Shown: piece after piece, positions 12,401 through 21,373 of the stretch | How positions within the stretch are numbered: position 1 is the stretch's first letter | How the letters are laid out: every line of letters begins with the position of its first letter | NCBI RefSeq assembly: GCF_001649575.2 | Contig: NC_051441.1 | Location: 16,424,988 to 16,488,987 of the forward strand | DNA length: 64,000 nucleotides | Direction: 5' to 3' | Origin: Kryptolebias marmoratus | Lineage: Eukaryota > Chordata > Actinopteri > Cyprinodontiformes > Rivulidae | Notes under the pieces: generated by a model | The model's input: only the letters and a program-made list of their open reading frames with translations | Told to the model about the DNA's origin: nothing | Databases searched by the model: none | Translations under genes and position numbers: made by a program

Positions 12401-15400
12401 ATGGCTGCGACTTTTTACAAATGTTGAGCTAAAATTTGGTGTGGTCGTAGCCGAGAGTCATTCCCAACGTACGAACAGAGCGCTAACAGGTCACACAAGA
12501 GCTCGCTTTAAAACTCTGGCGTGCAGCCCTTCTAGGAATGCTTGCCTCTTCGTTTACGACTTTAACGTGGTTTTTATCTGTGTGTGTGTGTTCGATTTCA
12601 GGTATCAGCCCCGATGAGATTGTGAAAATATCCATGAAGTATCACGAGAAGCAGGAGCAGAACTTCAAGAAAGAAAAAGAGAAAAGAGTAAGAACAAATG
12701 TATTTATTTTTTACTTTAAAAACATGATATTTTCTCTGGTCTGTTTGCTCCTGATCAGCCTTTTTTCATACGTAATGAACAAATCGGTCCATTTTTCCTA
12801 AAACAGCCTCGCTGAGTCAGGTAACCTGTCCTTGGCAACTCATTGAAAGCATCAACATCTTTTAAAAAAAACCTTGTGTTCAATAAAGGCAGGTGTTGAA
12901 CCTTTTACTGAACGAGTGAGAGCTGAGTGAGCGCCTGCTTTTTCCTTCTTCACTTAGTCCTTTATTCTAGCAGCTGCGCGCGAAAAGCAGCTTCCTCATT
13001 TTACACGAAAAGAGCGAAGTTGTTGCCACGTAAAAACAAACCACCTGGTGGACTCGCTATAAATTTACACTCCCACAAACTGAGGCCCCAGGGTCATTTT
13101 GACCCAAGGGTAGCAGGTGGGCTAGGAACGTCATCATTTGTTTAATCTGCAAGATTTGCGTACGTTTCCTCAATTTAGCAATCTCCACCTGAAGTGATGG
13201 GTCACATCGTTTGAAGTGGGGGTTTTGTGGAAAGCGTATGAACAGGTAATAACTTACCTGTTGTAGATAGCTTTTTGATTGACCCCGGGTTGGAGAACCA
13301 AGGTCTCCAAGCCGAGACCAGCGAGGATTGCAGACGCCTTCAAACAGCTCAAGTAGCAAAACTTCATTGCGATTCATCCAAATGCTGTTTTTATAAAGCT
13401 TTACATCACTATCAGTCAGCTATTTGTAGAATTTTATGGCTATTTGATGCATAAATCGCAACAGCAGCAGCTAGCTGTAGCGATTCTGGAACAGCCTGGG
13501 GCACCTCCTGCTGGAAGAAACTGTGTAATGCACAGCTGACAGGAGTGTAAATGATTATAAAACAGCATTAGCATGAACTTCTATAAAACATTTTGAGATT
13601 AGCGATTTATGATGGCGATATAAGGTCGTTCAAAGAGCTATCTGCAACAGGTGAGATATTGTTTATTTTTTATATATATTTCATTCACTCGTCACATTTA
13701 AAGCTGTTTAATCTTGTCTGTATATGTTGTATTGTCTTCAGAACTAATACTTTTTTTTTTTTTTTTCAAAGAACAAATTTTGGTCTTGGATAGACCAAAA
13801 ACACATCTTAGTAACAATTAATTTATGTAGAATTGATTAAAATATATGTAATATGTATATTGGCCATTGTAACTCACCAACAGTTAATAATAAATTTATC
13901 TTATCTTATTTATTTAAGGAATTTTGTGTATATTTGATATTTATTATAATATCTTGACTAAACTGTAATTATAGAACAATAAATCTTAATTTAAATTTTT
14001 TCTATGTTCACCCTCATCATTTCATTGTACACAGTTATCTTTTGGAGGAGGTGGAAGCAAATCAAAAGGAGGAGGAGGAGGAGGTGGGAAGAGTCTTAAT
14101 ATGAAGATGAAGTTTGCGTGCGCTCAGTGCTGGCGGGAAGGCCTGATCAGTGAACCGGACAAAGCTCTCAAATACTGCAACGCCAAAGCCAGACACACGT
14201 GAGAGGAAATTTAAATAACTCCGAGTCTTTTCCACAAGTGTGAAATCATGTAACATCTGTGAGCAGCAAATGATGATAACGTTATCCAGTCTCTAAGCCG
14301 CCGAGTCACGCTGTGCGTCTTTAAGCTGCGGTCGGATCAGCGGATCAGACGGAGTAAAGGGATTCTTCCTCCTGTTGGTTTTCCTCCTCAGGTGGACCAA
14401 AGAGAGGCGAGTGCTGCTGGTCCGGTCCTCGGAGAGGAGTAAATGGGTCCAGGTCCGGCCGCTGCCACATACCAAGAACTTCCCTCTGCATTACGATGTA
14501 GGTGTGCTCCCTCTGTTTGACACGCCCGCTCACGCCACCGACAGTGGCCGCGTGGGTTTGTGACTCCTGCTCTCGTTTCTTGACTTCCTTTATATTTTAC
14601 GTGGTTCTGCTCGTATCTGGTGCTTTGAAAACTTAATTTGTAGATTTACGTGGCCACTTTTTACTTCTTGAAAGAGAAAATCTTATCGAAGACGAGTCAG
14701 AAATTGAATGTTTTGACATTTGATTGTTTGGTTTTACGATAAAAAAAGAAGGCAAAGGATTAGTGCAGAATTTTATGTTGTGGAATAAAAGAAGAGAGGT
14801 GTAGTTAAGCTGACAGGGTTTTTGTAATCTTTTGTTGAATCTCACCACAAGTGATTCCAACACTATTGTCTCGCAGCTTTAATCACCCACCATGCGTCAT
14901 TCCGACGTTCTGCCGGTAGTGACGCTTTTAGCTGAATTTCAGAAGGCCTCGTCACGTTTTGTTCCGTTCTTACCAGCTGTCGGCAGTGAGATCTGGATTT
15001 AACAGCTCTCCGTTTCCCTCCGGCAGATGTGTGCTCAGATTCTGAGGAAGAAGAAATGCAACTACACCGGGAACTGCACGTTTGCTCACAGCCAGGAGGA
15101 GAGGGAGATGTGGATGTATATGAAGAATAATGACCGTGAGTGATTAAAACCCCTCTGCCGTTACCAAGAGATATGAGACGTGCAAAAACAACAACAGCAG
15201 GCCTGCGTTTGAGGGAACTTTTGAGTTTATCTCTTTTGTTTTAGTTCATTTGTTTATTCAGATGTCTGTGTGCGACTCTAACTGAGCCTTAATGCTGCGA
15301 GCGGTGCAGCTTTGTAGTTTAACCAAAGTCATACTAAAACATCATGACTTCTTACATATATAAGGTGCTCCGGATTATAAGGCACACTGTCGTTTTTTGA

Positions 15401-16746
15401 GAAAATTGAAGGCTTTTAAGCCTTATAGTCTGGAAAATATGGTAGTTTAATTGAGCTGATAAGAGTATTTCCTGTGCCTGCAGTGGTGGACATGCAGCAG
15501 GTGTATGACATGTGGCTGGCGTTGGCTGCTCAGAGCCGCCAAGCAGATGGAGCCGGGCTCTCTCAGCCCAACGCCGAGGAGAAATACATCATGATGCCGA
15601 CAGACTACGCCGAACTGATGGTGGGTTAATGCCTAGGCCGAGTGCTTCCAAAGAAAAGTGCTTTTGAACAATGCGTTGTGTTCGTGTCTCAGAGTGGCTT
15701 CCACTGCCGTCTGTGCGGCAAACACAGTAACAGTGAGCGCCAGTGGCAGCAGCACATCTCTTCGGAGAAGCACAAGGACCGAGTGTTCAGCTGCGAGGGA
15801 GAAGAAGAGGCTCTGACGTGGAACTACCGCTTCCCCGGGACACGCTTCAAAATCTGCCCCGAGTAAGAGCTTCATCTTTGTAGGTTCTGACCATAACTAT
15901 GAGGAACGTTTCACTGCAGTTTTTAACCTGAATCGCTGAAGACCTGTAAAGCTAAAAAAAAAACCAGATAGTTCAGACATTTTGAATTGGGGTTCTGTGG
16001 AAACGTTATGAACTATCACTGTCTTACCTGCTGTGGATAGCTCTTTGACTGACCAGTTTAGAGAAATAGTTTGATTCTGACCAGATTGATAAATTAAGAG
16101 CTAGTCTGAGATAAACCATGACCTGTCATTTTAAAACCACCTTTCATCAACGGCTCATGGAAACGCTTTTCTAGACGTACATCAAATGATGACTTTCTGT
16201 GAATTTCATCAAAAAACTTTCAGTGGTTCATGTGACATTTTGCAGACAGGCAAAGTCGGCTCCAGCAGCTAATGCCAAAGCTTTAAATGAAGATATCATG
16301 TGCTCTGTTGGTGCGTGTGTTCAGGATGACTTTAGGACGGCAGCAACACACTTTGGTCTCAAATGAGCTATTTCTCTGAGCTAAGGTTGTCCAAAGAGCG
16401 ATCTACAACAGATACGATGTTAACTGTTCAAAATGTCTGCGCTATTCCTTTAAAATGATGTAACTAGCCACTGAATGTTGGAATAGTGTTTATATCTTCC
16501 CTGGTGTCTACACTTTGTGGTTTACTGATTTAGATAAAAAACAGCGCTGTGTTTCTGATTTCCAGGGTGGACGACGGCTGTCCTGACGGCGTGAGCTGTG
16601 ACTACGCCCACAGCCCCGAGGAGCTGCAGGAGTGGATCGAGAGGCGCGACTTCCTGCGACAAAAGCTGGCCAAGGCCAGGGAGGACATGCTAATCATGCC
16701 CGACGAGCTCGACTTCGGGAAGTATAACTTTCTGCTTCAGGACTGA
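3402..16746 (+). CDS. zc3h7b: Zinc finger CCCH-type containing 7B
   Basis: Cytoplasmic RNA-binding protein, known in human as RoXaN. Coding exons: 3402-3463, 3562-3598, 5028-5225, 6986-7144, 7279-7359, 7912-7966, 8105-8244, 8505-9099, 9977-10047, 10138-10231, 10422-10583, 11143-11357, 11496-11596, 11687-11868, 12602-12687, 14035-14198, 14392-14497, 15027-15135, 15484-15620, 15693-15862, 16566-16746. Every junction is GT-AG and every phase closes, giving 1,034 residues (human about 980). TPR repeats occupy about 34-150. A Leu-Asp-rich segment with LDSLDSLDDFLDE lies near 335-346, recalling the family's LD motif. A CCCH-like motif ending in Tyr starts at about 562. CCCH fingers lie at 685-703, 838-857 and 973-990, and a C2H2 finger at 923-945. 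The protein ends FGKYNFLLQD, as in the family. ATG at 3402 follows a short 5' leader in exon 2. The tef/tob2/aco2 synteny favours 7B over 7A. Confidence 0.95.
3735..4010. repeat. Interspersed repeat in zc3h7b intron (family copy also near 34.3 kb)
   Basis: This stretch ends with a segment containing TTTGGTGTTTCATGAGCCAC and a GACCCCAGTTTTGGGGACC-type end. The same tail, diverged, is found at about 34250-34380 (TGGTGTTTCATGACCCACAG). The two copies share order and orientation, which marks a dispersed repeat. The class is unknown. Confidence 0.5.
4370..4530. mobile_element. Fold-back MITE family, copy 1 (partial)
   Basis: Contains CTTACCTGCTGTAGATAGCT near 4418-4437, followed by TCTTGAACAACCTCAGTGTG and GGAGAAAC. 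This is the end sequence shared by copies near 13.2, 16.0, 44.8, 57.8 and 63.9 kb. No inverted partner is obvious here. Confidence 0.6.
6755..6855. repeat. Retroelement-like 3' tail with (CTTAT)n
   Basis: A stretch with TTGGGATCAATAAAGTTTTA followed by repeated TCTTATCTTATCTTA. This resembles the 3' tail of dispersed fish repeats that end in a short tandem. A weaker similar tail occurs near 13880-13915. Confidence 0.45.
9190..9225. repeat. (TA)n/(ATCC)n microsatellite
   Basis: Short tatatata run followed by four ATCC units in the intron after the 595-base zc3h7b exon. Confidence 0.8.
9525..9720. repeat. Interspersed fish repeat fragment
   Basis: Sequence with the phrases CCCAGACGTCCCTCTCCACA, CCAGATCCCTCCGGGATG and GACCAGAGAGGATCTGGGTC, ending in a CAGATGCCTGAACCACGCC. 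This layout is familiar from abundant dispersed repeats in percomorph introns. It is a diverged fragment, and its open reading frame is incidental. Confidence 0.5.
11905..11980. repeat. Dispersed repeat 3' tail ending in TGGTTAAATAAA + poly(A)
   Basis: GAGATCTGGATCTCAATGGG, then ACCTGGTTAAATAAAG and an A-rich run. This looks like the 3' end of a retrotransposed repeat inserted just after a zc3h7b exon that ends at 11868. Confidence 0.5.
12235..12525 (+). repeat. Dispersed repeat family R2, copy 1
   Basis: Shares with 26040-26340 the ordered blocks ATCTCATG...GACTTTAATRAAACTC, ACAGCTGATT, AAAAATGGCTG and GAGCTAAAATTTGG. A third, inverted copy lies at 36365-36580. It is about 280 bases long, with no coding content I can recognise. 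Confidence 0.55.
13185..13670. mobile_element. Fold-back MITE family, copy 2
   Basis: Left end TTTGAAGTGGGGGTTTTGTG at about 13210-13229 and ACTTACCTGTTGTAGATAGC at about 13252-13271. The right end, at about 13625-13665, holds AGGTCGTTCAAAGAGCTATC and TGCAACAGGTGAGATATT, which is the reverse complement of the left motif. The interior has GCAACAGCAGCAGCTAGCTG, shared with the copy at 44.7-45.5 kb. It lies within a zc3h7b intron. Confidence 0.7.
15355..15452. mobile_element. Short palindromic MITE
   Basis: GGTGCTCCGGATTATAAGGC at one side and GCCTTATAGTCTGGAAAATA at the other are inverted, giving a hairpin of about 90 bases. This form is common in fish genomes as a non-autonomous DNA transposon. 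Confidence 0.6.
15965..16440. mobile_element. Fold-back MITE family, copy 3
   Basis: Left end GAATTGGGGTTCTGTGGAAA with TCTTACCTGCTGTGGATAGC near 16021-16040. Right end near 16385-16430 with GTTGTCCAAAGAGCGATCTA and CAACAGATACGATGTTAACT, inverted relative to the left. It sits in the last zc3h7b intron. Confidence 0.7.
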
Positions 16747-17650
16747 GCGTACTTTGACTTTGAGCCACTTTGTTTCTTAACTGCCACAGTAGCGGTGCGA
16801 TTGTGACTTTTGGCTTTTCAACTTTTAAACCAGAGTCTTTAGGTGAAGTAATCAGAATCCACAGGGAGCCAAATAAACCTTTGGGTTCTGTAGCGCAAGG
16901 ATTTGCCTTCCCCGAAAGTGCTGCACACCGTTTACTTTCTATTAATGAATGTTTTAATTGTTTCATGGTATGGAGCAGTGCGTGTCTGTCTAAACTTTGT
17001 CTTAAACTAATAAGTGCTTTAAAAGTCAAACTCATGTTGGGTTCACAGTGAAAAACCCAGCTATGATGGATTTATTTTATCACACATTCTGCATAAAGGG
17101 TTCATATTCGATTATACTTACAGCCTTTACTCTTCTTCTGTTTTGTTCTACTTCAGCAAGTTTTTATCTCACTATTCATCAAGAGCCGGATGTGGGGAAA
17201 AAAACAAAGTTCATTAAAATACTCAAAATGTTTGAGTTTGATTCGTACCAACGTGATATAAACTTTTTGTTTTTTTCCTGGTTAAAACATATTCTATAAC
17301 AGAGAAAGATAAAACCGCTGTAGTAGATGTAGTTGTTGTTTAACCACATTAAATGTGAACTAAGTGATGCGCTGTAACCTGCCTGAGGCCACTTGCTGTA
17401 CTTTTGAAAGTGAAATGCTCCCAGATTCTTACTATTTATCTCAGCTGCTCGCCACGTGACGTGATTTTTGGGACATGCCAGGTTTGTAATTTCTCGAGAC
17501 ATTATAAAGCGGGAATGTTGAAAGCCCCGAATTTACCAAAGTTTTAAGTTGCCAAAACTTTTATTTATTAGCCTGAACTTTTTGCCTCGACTTTCACAGA
17601 GTGGTAACCCAATCCCGAGTCTTAACCCCTGAACGATGGCAAATAATAAA
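16747..17650 (+). other. zc3h7b: zc3h7b 3' UTR
   Basis: Non-coding, AT-rich sequence after the stop codon. AATAAA occurs at 16872-16877 and again at 17645-17650, just before a GT/T-rich stretch (tttggtgtcttttttgtcc). The second is the better polyadenylation candidate. No other gene is visible. Confidence 0.55.
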
Positions 17651-17774
17651 CAAATATGTCTTCAACATTTGGTGTCTTTTTTGTCCCATTTTATGAGAGT
17701 TAGCCTCAGCTAAGTGCAGCTGAGACTGAGCTACTGAATACAGACATCTTATTAAGAGGGGGGCAAAGTTTCGG

Positions 17775-18022
17775 ATTAAAGCCTGGTGTCATCGTTCGTG
17801 TGAAGCAGCCGGTTCACCGAGCCGTGGTTGGTGTCCACCGTCTCCTCCCTGGCGGTCATGGACAGCAGCTGATAGCCATGTTGAGACAGCAGGTCAAACA
17901 GCACCTGAACGCTGCACAGGAACAGAAACTCTCCTGTTTTAATGAAAATCAGCGACGGGAGGAAATGTCAGAGGATGTTTTAAACCCCAAAGTGTTTCTG
18001 CACAGATTGCTGGGATGTTAAA
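17775..18022 (+). pseudogene. Orphan zinc-finger leader exon (third copy)
   Basis: The reading KPGVIVRVKQPVHRA (from about 17780) parallels KPAVIIHVKQPEHEA of the + zinc-finger gene's first exon. Further along, QKLSCFNENQRREEMSEDVL matches DKLSRLNENVRHGKLPAGVY, and NPKVFLHRL matches NSKARHDRL. No ATG aligns with the start used by the + gene. The splice donor that follows AGATTAG in the + gene is replaced by AGATTGCTGGG, so it should not splice as the others do. No finger exon in + orientation follows before the - gene. It is best read as a decayed duplicate of the leader. Confidence 0.65.
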
Positions 18023-18149
18023 AGACAAAGATCGAGAGAAGAAATCTGAGAAATGAGAGAAGTTACATTTTTGGTGGAAAATCCAATGTGAACGCTGAGT
18101 GCTGCATGGTTTGACTGAGACAGATAAAACTGAGTTGTTTAAGATAAAA

Positions 18150-18450
18150 TAAGCAGAACATTAGCTAAAAGCTTAAAGGAGCAAAAGGCTAGTTACAAGT
18201 ATCAAAAGGAATAGCTAAAAGTAACAAAACTTTAGTTAAAGGTTAAAAGTAAAAAAAAAAGTGATTAGCTAAAAATATAAAAAAGTATAACTAAAAGTAG
18301 CAGAATGGTAGGTAAAAGTAGTAAAACATTAGCTAAAAGTTGAGAGTACCAAAAGGCTAGTTAAGTAATAAAAGTAGCAAATGGCTAGTTAGAGGCTCAA
18401 AGTAGCACAAGGCTAGCTAAAGGTATCACAAGCATAGCTAGAAGTAGCAA
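18150..18450. repeat. Degenerate minisatellite, about 20-24 base unit
   Basis: Repeated variants of AGCTAAAAGTAGCAAAAGGCT (also AGTTAAAGGTTAAAAGTA, AGCTAGAAGTAGCAACA). About a dozen diverged units are visible, with no strict register. Confidence 0.75.
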
Positions 18451-19775
18451 CAATGTTTTTAAAACAATTGAAAGTATGTCTAGGGGAAAAATACTTGTAA
18501 ATAAAGTTGAATATTTTGAAAAGCACAAAAGTTCCTAAAAACAAAAGTCAGCCCATCTCCCAGCTGAAGGTTTCCATATATGAATGGCTAAAAGAGCAAA
18601 CAGCTAAAGAGGACGGTGTAACTACTAACACTGTAAACATCCCATAACAGATAATATTGTTGCATGTTTACATTAAGAGGACTATTTCCAGCTTAACCTG
18701 ATGGTTTGTTCTCACCGAGCCGAGGAGATGAAGGGATTACACAAACATCTCTGCATGCTCTTGTGAAAATATTAGGTGCCAATGATTTCATTGATGTATA
18801 GTTATGAAATGCAGCGCCTGTTACTTCAGAGTCATGAAAAATGTCTGTGCTCAAAGGGTGGCTAAGAAACTGATTAATTTCAAATATTTGATTACTCTTA
18901 CACTACGATTTGTGTTGCATGTCAAGCAAGGAAGCTTAAAATAAGATCTGTCAGTTAGTTTTCCAAGCACTCCTGTAAATATAGAGCATAGAATACATTC
19001 CCACGTTTCCTGAACGCAGCATATTAGACCTTATCTAACGATCCCCTTCATGTCAAATAAAAAAAAAATTCAAACTCCAAACCGGTTTCACTTTTTATTC
19101 TTTCAGTTTCAATTATGCTTTCAAATAAACAAACAACATGGCCCTGATTTAGCTCCACAAAGACATGAAACATGTAGTCAGTAAAAATGCAATAAACAGA
19201 CATGTTGAAATGTCTCTCCTCAAAAAGTTATTGTTTTTAAACACAACTGAACATTTAAATACAAAATAATAATAGTAATAATAATAATACAAATAAAAAA
19301 ACAATACTCTACAAAACATTTATAGGTTTTATTCAACATGAAAAAAATATGATTAAGATAAAAACAGAAACCTGACAATTACACAAGAACAATTTATTTT
19401 TAGGCCTAATATCAACCACTTTGTTGAAACCATATTTTTTAGAAGTTAAAAAATATATATATACATACATATACACATTAAACGAGGTGTTTTAAGGTGT
19501 TGTTCTGCAAACTGAACCCAAAAAGAGTAGTTTTATCCTGAACCTGATGCATTTTTATTCATGTTTGTATTATTTTACACACACCTACAGCTATGAATAT
19601 GTAAAATTTCTATCCTTAATGTAAAATAGATCAATTTAAATCAGAGTAAACGGAACCAAATTACTTTTGTTTCTTTTCCTAAACCATTAGCCTCAGAATG
19701 TTTTCCAGAGAATATTTACAATCTTTGAATGGAAATGATCTGAACGTCTCAATCATTTGCAGCATTTAATATTTG
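18450..19775. other. AT-rich intergenic sequence without recognised gene
   Basis: AT-rich DNA with several short A/T runs and a small (TAA)n-like patch near 19267-19290. I see no coding segment, RNA gene or clear mobile element. Confidence 0.6.
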
Positions 19776-19779
19776 TCTG

Positions 19780-20032
19780 CAGCAGCTCAGTAACTTTTCC
19801 AGCTTGATCCGGGTCAGCTGGTGCCAACCTCCACATTGGGTGGGAGGGGTGGGGTACACCCTGGACAGGTGCCCAGTTCACCACCGGCCCACATGGAGAC
19901 AAGCGTCCGCTCCCGCTCGTGGCGAAGGGCAGTTTAGAGTTGCCTGTTAATGTTTTTGGAGAAAGGCACCAGCTGGGAGTCAAACCAAGGGCCTCCTAAC
20001 CCTCTGTACCACCGTGCAGCCCAGCACTGTTC
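19780..20032. repeat. Fish interspersed repeat, internally deleted
   Basis: Ordered pieces GGTACACCCTGGACAGGTGC, CAGTTTAGAGTTGCCTGTTA, ATGTTTTTGGAGAAAGGCAC, GGGAGTCAAACCAAGGGCCT and TACCACCGTGCAGCC. They match the widespread teleost repeat whose ORF-like phrases recur in many introns. It is shorter than usual, with parts missing. Confidence 0.65.
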
Positions 20033-21373
20033 ATTCATTCAGGGATAAAACCTCGAACGAGTGGCTAAACAACTAAAGAGGTCTGAAGTGTATTTTAATA
20101 AATGTCAAACAAATATTAAAGTATGAACACAAAGAATCTTATCACAACAAGACAGCTGAAACACATGCACGTTTTAAAATCAGCGGTTCATCTTCACAGT
20201 ACATATACTATTTAACACGAAACCCTGAAATGATGCAGTTTCAGTTTAGTTTAGAAAAAAAAATGTGTTTAGGAGATTTTTAATATTTACAGTTAAACCG
20301 TTTCCTGGTTTGCGTAGGTTCTCATGTTTAAACAATAAACTGACATCTAAATTTGAACACAGTCACTGCATTTGATGCCGTTTCTTGTGGGATGTTTTTT
20401 TTTAAATGGATTTTTACAGGTTTATTTAAATGCGTCTTCTGGCTGAACCAGTGATTGCAGAACAGCAGCCTGCGAGGGTGTGTGTGTGGGGAGAGGTGGG
20501 TGTGAAGAGAAGGCACCCACCCACAATCTGCGTGAAGATGAAAATGGTAAAATGATGAAACAAAGTGCCATGGTATTGAAGATATCTTATATATATATAT
20601 TTCTTAATTTAAAGCTACTCAAGAACAACTGAAATAGTAAAAAAATAGGCCAATTTATTTCAATTTAGTAATGTTTATTTTTATCAATTTACTGCGAGGA
20701 ATAAACTGAGTCCTCCTGAGACTTTATAAGGGTATTTATTTTGAACAGAATACAAATGAATGCAGAACCTCAACCGAGCCTACTTTTAAGGCTAAATATG
20801 CCTCAAAAGTTCTTTGAATGGCATTTCAGTGAAGATAAAATGTTATTCTGCATGTTAATGCATTGCAGCTTGCAGTGCTTTATCTCATAACCGAAAAAAA
20901 TGTAGTGCTTTTTTTTCTCTTATTTTGTGTCATGCTTAACATTTCATTTTCCGTATAAGCTCATATTTTTTTCCCCCTCATTTAACATTCCTGCACAGTG
21001 ACTCTGGCGAAAGCAAAATTCAAACTTCCGTTAACAAATAAAAACAAAAGAAAATCACTTTAGCTGACATAATAATAAAACAGCATGGCAAATGTCATCT
21101 GTGTGAAAACAAAGATGGGTAGAAATAAACAGGTGACAGAAACTGTAGTTAAAAACGTAGCTTTCTAAAGTCTATCAGGCTACACGGCTCGCCACTACAA
21201 AGCATCTGAGCATCAAATAAAATGCTGATTAACAGCAAATGTTAATCAGGCTGAAATACATATTCATGGTTGGGGAAATTAAGAATTTATCATTAGATAA
21301 TTAACCTCTTATCATCAGGCTTGATAGCCATGAGGTGTATTCACCAGTATTATCATATTGAGCATGTCTTGCA
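20033..21373 (-). other. Probable 3' UTR and downstream of the minus-strand zinc-finger gene
   Basis: No coding sequence follows the stop codon at 21374-21376 in the minus direction. Several minus-strand AATAAA signals are present, for example TTTATT on + at 20735-20740. A (TA)n patch lies at about 20588-20601. The true cleavage site cannot be chosen. Confidence 0.4.
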
